Of a stretch of DNA of 36,305 nucleotides, positions 24,601-31,441 are shown one piece after another (position 1 is the first letter of the stretch; each line of letters begins with the position of its first letter). A program made the position numbers and the translations under genes. Source of the stretch: Deltaproteobacteria bacterium (GTDB taxonomy: Bacteria > Myxococcota > XYA12-FULL-58-9 > JABJBS01); the NCBI GenBank assembly GCA_018668695.1, contig JABJBS010000400.1, forward strand, positions 1 through 36,305, read 5' to 3'. The notes under the pieces are model-generated. The model saw only the letters and a program-made list of their open reading frames with translations. It was not told the DNA's origin and searched no databases.

Positions 24601-27174
24601 GTTGGGGTCTCGCAGATACTGAAGCGCCTCAACTGCGCTCATGTAAACATCTTCGATTAGGATTTGGTTATTAAATCCTTCGCCCTCAAAGTTCCAATTA
24701 CTTTCTTGAATGGTCTGGACCAAGTCAGCAAAGTTGTGGATCTCAGCTTGAATCGTAATGAGATTGGCAAGGATATCTTGAGTGATTCCGGAAAAGCGGC
24801 CATCGGTTGCGTCGCTTGCAAATCGGGTCATCTGCCCATCTACCGTAAGCGAGGTATTGTCCCCAAAGCTAACCGGGGTGCCGCTTCTGTAGAATCCCTC
24901 ATCGATCTCTTGGGCTGTTTGGTTGACTGGACGGTCGTAGAGTTCGGCATAGGTTGAATCTTTAAAGAGCATTACAAGGGTATCGAATGCGTTTAGGGCG
25001 TAGTCTATCGAGTCGAGTGGATCTACCGCTTCTTTGGAACGTGAAAGTTCCACAGAGGCCAAGTTCAGTGTTTCGTCCACTTGAACCAGGTGGTCTTTTT
25101 CTGGGTAAAAGGAGCCATCTACCTCTACGAGGTTTGTACCAACCAGCCACTCACGTTGTTTGTAGCGCTCTAAAGTTGCTTGCTGTCCAACTGGAATTGG
25201 GTCGGGGTTGGATAGAACACTCCAGTCAGTAAGAATGTTGGATACTAGTTTGTCGTTATGGATTTCGACGATGCGCCGACTTTCACTCAATATGGCGCGT
25301 TTAAGGTCAGCTAGAATCGTTTCCGTATCTTCGATATCTCCCAATATTGCGTAGGCTCTTCGGGCGAGCAAAAAGGCGTGTCCTGGCGAGTGCACGAAAA
25401 TGGCACTGGCATCAAAAATGAGATCTTGCGCTGAACGAATATCGAATATTTGAAGTGGGTCTGTCTCGGGACTGTCTAAAAGGTGTTGAAGCCATGTGGC
25501 ATGGGCATCCAGAGCGGTGATGATGTTACCAACGATAAAGGGGTAGTCCTCAACCGTCTGGTTGCCAGCCCCATCTGTGATGGTCAGTCTCAGTTTGAAA
25601 CTACCATTTCCTATCGAGCCGAAGGATAGTTTATTGTTGATGCAGGCAGGTGAGTTTGCATCACAGCCTTCAATACGCATGTTGGGGTTGCAGCTGTTAA
25701 GATCGCCGTCAGCGCAGGTCACTGCTTGGCTGGCAACGCCAACAAGTGTGGCGCCTGTGTTTGCGTTGACGATGGAGACATCTACGGATTGAACGCCGCT
25801 TTGAGTCTGACCTTCCAAATCGGTCGCATCAAATTCAAGAGTGAGTTTTTCGCCGTGAAAAAATACCGGCCAAGTGGTTGCATCAGCTGGATCGACATTA
25901 ATGATTTCATTCGGGTCATTTACGCCCGGGCGGGTCGTCCCCATGCCGGCAAAGTTGTGACTTGGCTCTGTCCGATCGATCGCAAAACAAGTTGAGGCAT
26001 TGGCACCAACATCGCCGCCAACTGTGGCAGATAGATACACTGGGCAATAAACTTCTTCGGGGCTAAATGTATAGGTGACGGTATCGTTGAGTCCGGTGGT
26101 CTGGTTAGAGCCTTCGTTGGGTACCTGACCTGAGATTGCAACCCAGTTAACGGTTCCGGCGCCTGCACCGCTTACAGTTGCGGTGACGGTGACTGATGCT
26201 GCGTTGGTAAAGCCTGAAGGACCGTTGGATTGAACGGTAAGTGGCAGGCTGCCGGCAGGAGCGACATTGACACTGAAAGAGGGAATCGTATCTGCTTGAG
26301 GCTGATTGCCTTGAGCATCGTAGATTTTTAATTCGATGTTGTGGTTACCGTCGGGCAGGCATTGCTCAGGGTTCACGCTTTCGTTGAAGTGGGTACTGTG
26401 TGCCCACGTGTAAACAATGTCCGCAGGCGCTGTACATGCGTCGATCGCAGAAGGCCTAGGCAGTCGGACCCACGTGCCACTTAGACCACCGGGTGTAAAG
26501 CATTCGCCCACTTCACTCAAAACGGTAAAGTTTGAGGGTGTCGCAACAATGGCTGGAGGCGTGGAGTCTAAAACGTTGATGGTAATAATTTCAGTATCAC
26601 TGTTGGCGTATAGGTCGAAGACAGTCGCAGTTAGAGTCGATTCACCAAATTCGTATATATTCCCTTCAGGGAAATCGTAGATCGCAATGGGACTGGGGTC
26701 ACATAAGTCTGTGACGAGAAACTGACTTGGGTTTATGTCGATTATGCTTTGTCCAGGTGAGTTGCATTCACAGGTGACATTGGTAGACGACGCCAAGCAG
26801 CCTGGAGGGCTTGTGTCAAAACGAACCGACGGTGCGAGACTGTCTTGGACGATAATATTTACATTTTCGGTCGCCACATTTCCCGAATTGTCAGAAGCAG
26901 TGACAGTGACCCAGTGTGAGCCAAAGGGGTATTCATCCGGGTTCACATTGCTACAAGTCGTGCAGTCATTGCTGATCGAAACTGTGGGAAGCGGATCGAC
27001 ATTATCACTGACTGTGAGCGGAATTTGAATCGAGGTCGATGGGTTTCGGCATTCTGCTACCTGGCTTTCAACGGTGATCGTTGGGGCAGTGGTGTCAGCG
27101 ATGGCAGTTTGCGAGACAAGCCCTGCACTTAAGCACGCGATGACTAAAGGTTTTACTGATAGAAACCTGGTCAT
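21691..27174 (-). CDS. Giant secreted multidomain protein: HYR/Ig domains, helical core, MopE-like metal-binding repeats, propeller-like C-terminus
   Basis: This 1827-residue protein begins with a Sec signal (VIACLSAGLVSQTAIA, cleavage near residue 26). Residues 28-545 are HYR/Ig-like domains with disulfides (LTVSDNVDPLPTVS; WVTVTASDNSGNVA; LRLTITDGAGNQ). Residues about 548-1000 are helix-rich, nearly free of Cys, and match nothing I know. Residues about 1015-1265 contain four MopE-type units (CDGFDDDCDGLIDE, CDAIDNDCDGVFDE, CDGEDNDCD, CDYKDNNCN), acidic and likely to bind metal. Residues 1280-1720 hold repeats with WLGNFN, WAPNSC, WLGNHG, WISAYPG and WTANC, like the NHL or virginiamycin B lyase propellers. 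A final beta domain (WSQWYPSE; RFIQTRMVL) has no C-terminal anchor. AAGGATAGATA precedes the start. It heads the three-gene operon. Confidence 0.88.
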   Translation of the reverse strand: MTRFLSVKPLVIACLSAGLVSQTAIADTTAPTITVESQVAECRNPSTSIQIPLTVSDNVDPLPTVSISNDCTTCSNVNPDEYPFGSHWVTVTASDNSGNVATENVNIIVQDSLAPSVRFDTSPPGCLASSTNVTCECNSPGQSIIDINPSQFLVTDLCDPSPIAIYDFPEGNIYEFGESTLTATVFDLYANSDTEIITINVLDSTPPAIVATPSNFTVLSEVGECFTPGGLSGTWVRLPRPSAIDACTAPADIVYTWAHSTHFNESVNPEQCLPDGNHNIELKIYDAQGNQPQADTIPSFSVNVAPAGSLPLTVQSNGPSGFTNAASVTVTATVSGAGAGTVNWVAISGQVPNEGSNQTTGLNDTVTYTFSPEEVYCPVYLSATVGGDVGANASTCFAIDRTEPSHNFAGMGTTRPGVNDPNEIINVDPADATTWPVFFHGEKLTLEFDATDLEGQTQSGVQSVDVSIVNANTGATLVGVASQAVTCADGDLNSCNPNMRIEGCDANSPACINNKLSFGSIGNGSFKLRLTITDGAGNQTVEDYPFIVGNIITALDAHATWLQHLLDSPETDPLQIFDIRSAQDLIFDASAIFVHSPGHAFLLARRAYAILGDIEDTETILADLKRAILSESRRIVEIHNDKLVSNILTDWSVLSNPDPIPVGQQATLERYKQREWLVGTNLVEVDGSFYPEKDHLVQVDETLNLASVELSRSKEAVDPLDSIDYALNAFDTLVMLFKDSTYAELYDRPVNQTAQEIDEGFYRSGTPVSFGDNTSLTVDGQMTRFASDATDGRFSGITQDILANLITIQAEIHNFADLVQTIQESNWNFEGEGFNNQILIEDVYMSAVEALQYLRDPNTNNGLIYTHYWQGGLILSLGYIVNFSMYEGETSLYNILGNANTVLTQNRKMLKDDGGFWTTGGVNDLDQKVQVAECRYNKLMQALSDGRIAGTLSDAVNTFVDSKCLIIAIYNEHYLNQNSTGIYIPSDGYINPADYGCEGISVDVDVNGECSCFGNVDPIGGDTTCDGFDDDCDGLIDEDYSLVSCGFGPCENTSACVNGTEVECIPLAAQVTVDTSCDAIDNDCDGVFDEEWVPETCGLGGCLSVNSCTDTGVVTVCTPLPAAESPDELSCDGEDNDCDISADEGLDNDRDGYGCEPGSVDCNRENSPPVGEAYDYYCSNDVDDNGSFTGSWDCNDSDATVGPGLDEVCDYKDNNCNCPGDTNGDGVVCGPGDDGVDEGVLNACGHCGANCNETVFGGDDGLPFNPTGTNSVSIIVNDDDDLEIFSEQVDVEFAWVGVDSAGYVSKIDTTTGKEVGRYCSALGPNAATVDNAIAEPSYGRTRGIPNVCEACGSCNRGSRTAVDARGNVFLANRAFSSQGSITKIANLERDCVDINNNGVIETSGDYNENGVIDMTVGAGEAQEYYAENDECILWTRKPAYYEDGTYESKGDGYYLPRALAIDAEGDIWLGNFNRYGFFEVNSDTGKIKRWVGMDVRPYGAVIDGRGILWAPNSCCHQGQIQSFNTNDYRVPQDNGLWNAASSTARWEANQLHSIRTQPGNWQRGTYGVAIDQENRVWLGNHGKNWNVGRYEPQSDTWSQFGSDNMYTRGVTVDAAGTVWISAYPGSGQQGRIMGYDSNTGSRTTSIYMGNSGKAPLGIGIGSSGKIWTANCTTNNLTALDPTTGAFGFYPNDVAGGSNLGGSLYTYSDFTGNLRATFTDPQGDYKEIIDGCFGPTVSSWDYLQWNLTTQPAGSVAKFQVRVGDNPDGDDWSQWYPSEDTYYESSPASLNDVPTGNRFIQTRMVLVANESNQSPILYSFSVARTCQQQ

Positions 27175-27500
27175 TATCTATCCTTTCACAGCAACGGAAC
27201 ACAGCCGTGCCTGGGGGAGTTGGTGGGCAACTGCACCGCTTGGACCCTGCTGTCAATACATACTTCGCGGGCGGCTCACCGTTACAAAGCGTACCACTTA
27301 GAGGGGAATATTCCAGCGCATTGCAATTTCTTTTGCCCATATGGCGCGGCGCGTCTTAAATCCGGAATTGAATGAGATCATTTAGAGTTTTCTTGTCTAG
27401 TTTCAGGGTTCGGGGGTTGACTCAGATGGTCGCAATTTCTAATCGTTGGACGCTTTAATCTTTTCACCAAACTGGCGCGCTGGCGCATGAGGTTACACCT
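27175..27500. other. Divergent intergenic region between the secreted operon and the dsbD-like gene
   Basis: This 326-bp interval holds no gene that I can support. Near the operon side are a small hairpin AGTTG-GTGGG-CAACT (about 27219-27233) and a CACAGC direct repeat (about 27187-27211), both in the leader of the 1827-aa gene. The dsbD side has a candidate promoter at 27417-27445 and GAGG before the start. I could not match the leader to a known riboswitch. Confidence 0.5.
27417..27445 (+). promoter_or_regulatory. Candidate promoter of the dsbD-like gene
   Basis: TTGACT (27417-27422) and TAATCG (27440-27445) are separated by 17 bp and lie 56 bp before the start codon. The -35 matches at five of six positions; the -10 is weak. 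Confidence 0.3.
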
Positions 27501-28802
27501 ATGGGAATTGAGCTGCTTAGCTATCTCGGTGCCGCGTTTCTTGGCGGAATTATTCTAAACATCATGCCGTGTGTATTGCCCGTCCTCACGATGAAGGTGT
27601 TCCATATTGTTGAACGAGGAGCCTCAGACCCTGCAGGCAACCGCAAACACGGCTTGGCTTACACCGCAGGTATCCTTTTTGCCTTCACAGTTTTCGCTGG
27701 GTTTATCATCGGCATCCGTATGTCTGGAGACAGCGTGGGCTGGGGCATGCAGTTTCAGAACCCTGCTTTTGTTGGGGTGCTCTGTGGGTTGATGGTGGTT
27801 TTAGCTTTGAACGCACTCGGAGTTTTCGAATTTGCGGTCAGCATGAACGTAAAAGACGATGACGGGGGCTACGGGGCAAGCTTTATGAACGGAGTCGTAG
27901 CGGCTGTGATGTCGACGCCTTGTTCGGCACCATTTTTGGGCTCGGCAGCGGCGTTTGCTCTGGGTTCAGGTGTGAGCTGGTACACAACACTCGCGATTTT
28001 TCTCTTCATTGGCCTTGGTTTGGCGTTTCCTTTCGCGCTGATTAGCTTTGTTCCGGGGGCGAGTAAGGTTCTGCCCAAGCCTGGCAACTGGATGAATACC
28101 TTTAAAAGCTTGATGGGCTTTACGCTTTTGGCGGCGGCGGTTTGGCTCTTTGGGGTTCTCATGGGTCAGATCACTCGAGACGGTGCTCAGTGGTTCTTGG
28201 GTTTTTTGCTTTTGGTGGGTCTGGGACTTTGGGCTGTCGAGCATTTTGGGGGGCTGCAGCATAGTACGCAGCGCCGCATTGGTATCCGAGCAGCTGTCAT
28301 CGTGGCCTTGGTGCTTTCAGGTACACAAATGATTGATTTTACGAAGCCTGAAAAAGTGGAATCCAAGCCAACCTTGGCCAGCCAACCGGTGATCAAAGAT
28401 GGAAAAATCAATTGGGCCGATTTTAGCCCGTTTAGAGTTGGCCTAGAGCACAAGCGTCAGCGCCCGGTGTTCATGGATTACACAGCCGATTGGTGCCTGA
28501 ACTGTAAGACCAATGAGAAGGCATTCATTGAGACCGAAGCAGTACGCAAGGCTTTGGTCGAGACAGATATTCTTCCGATGGTGGCCGACTGGACCAATGA
28601 GGATGAGGATATAACCAAGTGGTTAGAAAAGCTTGGTCGAACCGGTATCCCCGCTTACGTCGTGTACTACCCGAATGGTGAATACGATCTGCTTCCGGAA
28701 GTGATCACCGAGAAGATGATATTGGATATGCTGGACCGTGCTAACACCAAGTATCCACTGGCAAATTATCGGTCTATGGAAGAAGCCTGCGCGGCTAACT
28801 AA
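27501..28802 (+). CDS. DsbD-family thiol:disulfide interchange protein lacking the N-terminal periplasmic domain
   Basis: The 433-residue inner-membrane protein carries electrons from cytoplasmic thioredoxin to the cell envelope. Eight or so membrane segments span about residues 5-285. The membrane cysteine pair is Cys24 (NIMPCVLP) and Cys141 (MSTPCSAP), the standard DsbD-beta positions. A periplasmic thioredoxin-like domain (about 305-420) has the redox motif DWCLNCK (Cys332, Cys335) and the cis-Pro in TGIPAY. The N-terminal DsbD-alpha domain of the E. coli protein is absent, so another protein must pass on the electrons. The start has GAGG 8 bp upstream. It is transcribed divergently from the Cys-rich secreted operon, whose products it might help to fold; that link is inferred. 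Confidence 0.92.
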   Translation: MGIELLSYLGAAFLGGIILNIMPCVLPVLTMKVFHIVERGASDPAGNRKHGLAYTAGILFAFTVFAGFIIGIRMSGDSVGWGMQFQNPAFVGVLCGLMVVLALNALGVFEFAVSMNVKDDDGGYGASFMNGVVAAVMSTPCSAPFLGSAAAFALGSGVSWYTTLAIFLFIGLGLAFPFALISFVPGASKVLPKPGNWMNTFKSLMGFTLLAAAVWLFGVLMGQITRDGAQWFLGFLLLVGLGLWAVEHFGGLQHSTQRRIGIRAAVIVALVLSGTQMIDFTKPEKVESKPTLASQPVIKDGKINWADFSPFRVGLEHKRQRPVFMDYTADWCLNCKTNEKAFIETEAVRKALVETDILPMVADWTNEDEDITKWLEKLGRTGIPAYVVYYPNGEYDLLPEVITEKMILDMLDRANTKYPLANYRSMEEACAAN

Positions 28803-28909
28803 ACTCCCTTTTTACGTCATAGGTTTCTTTTTTTAATACCAATTAGGGGCAATTGCGTCCAATTGGGATCACGCCACAGCGCGTTAACCTACAATGCCCG
28901 ACATTTTGG

Positions 28910-28938
28910 TTGACAGATTTCAGTCCAGGTGGTAGTAC
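28910..28938 (+). promoter_or_regulatory. Candidate promoter of the SDR gene pair
   Basis: A perfect TTGACA (28910-28915) is followed 17 bp later by TAGTAC (28933-28938), which matches TATAAT at three positions. It lies 71 bp before the SDR start. The 207-bp interval 28803-29009 is otherwise AT-rich near the dsbD end, with no clear terminator hairpin. Confidence 0.35.
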
Positions 28939-29009
28939 CAATTCGAGCGAGGTGGTCACGTCACCGCGCAAACCCACCTAACGATACTGATGCTTGGAGG
29001 AAATTGATC

Positions 29010-30065
29010 ATGGCAAAGAAACCGGTCTCATTGGTTACAGGCGCTTGCGGCTTCATGGGAAGTCACATGGTGCAAATTCTTAAAGAAGCGGGGCACGAAG
29101 TTCGTGCAACGGATCTTGCTTCGGCGTGTAACGCACCCGATAGCGACAAGACTCGCTTTCCACGTGTTCTCCGTGAACTCGGTGTTGAGCCGATTCCTGC
29201 GGATGTCACACGTCCCGAAACTCTTGCGGGTCTGATTGATGAAGACGTGGACTATGTGTTTCACATTGCCGCACTCTTTTCTTACAGCGTACCGTGGAAC
29301 GCGCTGCGTTCTGTGAATGTTGACGGCACTCGCAATCTTCTCAAGGTCGTAAAAGACCAAGCACCGAATCTCAAGCGTTTTGTTCTTTGGGGTGCTGGCG
29401 GCGTTTATGGATTTCGCGACCGCGAAGGTGTGCCAGTAGTAGAGAGTGATTCTCCAGAACCTTGCAACGATTACCTACGCTCCAAGTGGCGCCAGGAATT
29501 TGAAGTTATCAAAGCAGGCCAAGATTGGAAGCTTCCCTACAGCATCATCCGCCCAACCACTGTTTATGGTCCACGTGGCTTTTACGGCGGCGGTCAGCTT
29601 TTGATGGGAACAGCTCAGGCACCGGTTCATGCTATCCCTGCCAGCTTCACTGCACGTATCCCATTTGTTCATGTAGCAGATGTTTGTAAGTCAGCGCTCT
29701 TCTTGTCCAAAAAGCCAAAAGCTAAAGGTCAGATTTTCAATGTAAATGATGACAGCCGCATGACCAATGTTGAGTTCATCAAGTACATGGCTGCCCTCGA
29801 AGGTAAGTCAGCGGTTATTCTTCCGGCGGTTCCTGTGCCACAGGTTCGCACGGCGGCAATCGGCTTCGCTCGTTTGATTGATAATGTTGCGATGCTCTTT
29901 GGTAAGCGTTCACCTTTAGAAGTCGATAGCTTGAACTATGTTGGCCGTGACGTGGTCATCGCGAACAACAAGCTTAAAGATCTTGGTTATGAGTTTGAAT
30001 ACTCGGATGCGCGTGATGGCATTCGTGACACAGTGAAGTGGTTTTATCAGGAAGGGTGGATGTAA
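29010..30065 (+). CDS. NAD(P)-dependent epimerase/dehydratase-like extended SDR
   Basis: The 351-residue protein is an extended short-chain dehydrogenase/reductase. The nucleotide-binding motif is Gly11-x2-Gly14-x2-Gly17 (VTGACGFMGSHM), an acidic residue after the second strand (RATDLAS) favours NAD, and VFHIAALFSYSVP is the fourth-strand motif. The catalytic pair is Tyr155-x3-Lys159 (DYLRSK), with YSIIRPTTVYGPRG after it. The C-terminal half fits a nucleotide-sugar, sterol or acyl substrate; 3-beta-hydroxysteroid dehydrogenase-like members share this build, but specificity cannot be read. The ATG at 29010 is preceded by TTGGAGGAAATTGATC, a strong ribosome-binding site, so the longer frame from 28929 is rejected. 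An unknown 179-aa gene starts 4 bp after its stop. Confidence 0.88.
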   Translation: MAKKPVSLVTGACGFMGSHMVQILKEAGHEVRATDLASACNAPDSDKTRFPRVLRELGVEPIPADVTRPETLAGLIDEDVDYVFHIAALFSYSVPWNALRSVNVDGTRNLLKVVKDQAPNLKRFVLWGAGGVYGFRDREGVPVVESDSPEPCNDYLRSKWRQEFEVIKAGQDWKLPYSIIRPTTVYGPRGFYGGGQLLMGTAQAPVHAIPASFTARIPFVHVADVCKSALFLSKKPKAKGQIFNVNDDSRMTNVEFIKYMAALEGKSAVILPAVPVPQVRTAAIGFARLIDNVAMLFGKRSPLEVDSLNYVGRDVVIANNKLKDLGYEFEYSDARDGIRDTVKWFYQEGWM

Positions 30066-30069
30066 GAAA

Positions 30070-30609
30070 ATGACAATGCAGCACACGTACGAATCATTGG
30101 CTTCATCCACAGATGAAACACTTGAGCAGGCTCTACTTGATGGCACACAGCCTGATTTAGAAACCATCGCGGGCAACGAGTACCGTGGTTGGAACACACC
30201 ATTTTTTGCGGCTACAGCGGGAATTCTTCGCTTTAAGAAGGGTTTTTTCAAAGACCCATCAGCAGGCGGCGCTGTGCGCGGGTACAACAAAGACATCGTT
30301 GCTGGCGGTGGTTTGATGGACCCATGGACTGAAAAAGGTAAAGACGGAAAAGCCAAGCCTTTTGGTTTTTACGAGATTGTTCCACAAACAAGTGGTCCGT
30401 ATCCAAACTCGGTTCTTTTAAACTACAACTGCCCACGCAACTTCCCCTTGGATCCAACCAAGCTTTTGCGTGACTACGTTGTTCAGGTGAACCCTGATAA
30501 TCCTCACCTCTTACTGGGTAAGGCGTATTTAGCGTTTCCAGGTAAGTGGCCTAAAGTTTCATATTTTATTTTGGAACGTGTTGGGGATGCAGACGTACCT
30601 GTTTCATAG
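30070..30609 (+). CDS. Conserved-looking protein of unknown function, partner of the SDR
   Basis: I do not recognise this 179-residue protein. It has no signal peptide or membrane segment and looks soluble and mostly beta in its second half. Notable stretches are NEYRGWNTPFFAATAG near residue 37, KKGFFKDP near 56, GGAVRGYNKDIVAGGG near 65-80, KPFGFYEIVP near 97, and LLRDYVVQVNPDNPHLLLGK near 133-152, ending in SYFILERV. The G-rich and aromatic pattern recalls lipocalin-like or DUF4334-like small beta barrels, a weak guess only. It begins 4 bp after the SDR stop and ends at a strong terminator, so the two form a closed operon and probably act on the same substrate. A second in-frame ATG lies two codons downstream. 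Confidence 0.75.
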   Translation: MTMQHTYESLASSTDETLEQALLDGTQPDLETIAGNEYRGWNTPFFAATAGILRFKKGFFKDPSAGGAVRGYNKDIVAGGGLMDPWTEKGKDGKAKPFGFYEIVPQTSGPYPNSVLLNYNCPRNFPLDPTKLLRDYVVQVNPDNPHLLLGKAYLAFPGKWPKVSYFILERVGDADVPVS

Positions 30610-30630
30610 GGTACTAAAGAGATTGAAATG

Positions 30631-30663
30631 AAAAAGCCGTGATTGATGTCACGGCTTTTTTTT
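30631..30663. terminator. Bidirectional intrinsic terminator
   Basis: Five A (30631-30635), stem GCCGTGA (30636-30642), loop TTGATG and TCACGGC (30649-30655), then eight T (30656-30663). It separates the plus-strand SDR operon from the convergent elbB gene and can work in both directions. The 17 bp before it resemble those before the terminator at 5253-5282. Confidence 0.93.
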
Positions 30664-30694
30664 GTCTGCTTAGGAGGCAATTCTCTTGTTTGCC

Positions 30695-31363
30695 TTAGAG
30701 GTAAGAGATGACTTTTGCCACAAGTTTGTCGATGCCTTTGGCAACCGGTGCAATCGATGGCCCAAGCATATAAGCAGGTGTGGATACGACCTTGAGGCGT
30801 TCATCCACAACAATTTCATCGACTGGGCAATCTTTGTGCTCTGCGCCCATGCTCTTTAGCGCGGCGGCGGTGTCTGGGTCGTTACCGATGGTTAGCTGAG
30901 GTGCTACGTCGCCCAGTACCTTGGCGGCAATGGCGGGTGCGATACAAATAAAACCCATTGGTTTCTCCGCTGCACGCATATCCCGGATGAGTTTCTCTAA
31001 GTTGTCGTCAACGCTCATATCGGTACCATTGAAGGCGAAATCCGAAAGGTTTTTAGCGGCACCAAATCCACCAGGAAGAATCAATGCATCGAGGTCATCG
31101 GCGCTCACGCTGCCAAGTTCTTTAAGATTGCCTCGAGTGATTCGGGCGGATTCGTCAAAGACGTTACGGCTGCTATTTTCAACAGGTTCGGCTTTTTGGT
31201 GATCGACCACATGGGCCTGCGCTTTATTGGGGGCCATTGCGATGACTTCAACGCCAAGGCGGTCAAGTGCGAGTAGGGTGAGCGTGGCTTCTTGGATTTC
31301 GGCTCCATCTAAGTAGCCGCAACCTGCTAGCACAACGCCAATTTTTTTACCTTCTGCAGTCAT
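30695..31363 (-). CDS. elbB: ElbB-type glyoxalase / DJ-1/PfpI superfamily protein
   Basis: The 222-residue protein matches ElbB (E. coli form about 217 aa), a class I glutamine amidotransferase-like protein with glyoxalase activity, named from a link to isoprenoid synthesis. Family stretches are VVLAGCGYLDGAEIQEATLT near the start, HVVDH, ESARITRGN, DALILPGGFGAAKNLSDFAF, and the nucleophile strand MGFICIAPAIAAK with its Cys. MGAEHKDCPVDEIVVDE and VVSTPAYMLG follow. The product is cytosolic. It sits 78 bp downstream of prfC on the same strand and may be read from the same transcript. The bidirectional terminator lies just beyond its stop. Confidence 0.94.
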   Translation of the reverse strand: MTAEGKKIGVVLAGCGYLDGAEIQEATLTLLALDRLGVEVIAMAPNKAQAHVVDHQKAEPVENSSRNVFDESARITRGNLKELGSVSADDLDALILPGGFGAAKNLSDFAFNGTDMSVDDNLEKLIRDMRAAEKPMGFICIAPAIAAKVLGDVAPQLTIGNDPDTAAALKSMGAEHKDCPVDEIVVDERLKVVSTPAYMLGPSIAPVAKGIDKLVAKVISYL

Positions 31364-31441
31364 GGGAAGTCCTCCGTGTATTTGGGAGACTACGACCTAG
31401 CACATAGTTCAATGTAGGTTCCAGATGCAGCCGGCTTGGTC

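Noticed and set aside
27175-27310. Riboswitch in the leader of the 1827-aa gene
   Set aside because: Some small hairpins are present, but I could not match the conserved core of any known class, including c-di-GMP types.
28859-28866. CCAATTGG palindrome as an operator before the SDR gene
   Set aside because: An 8-bp palindrome is expected by chance in a region this size and it lies upstream of the candidate promoter.
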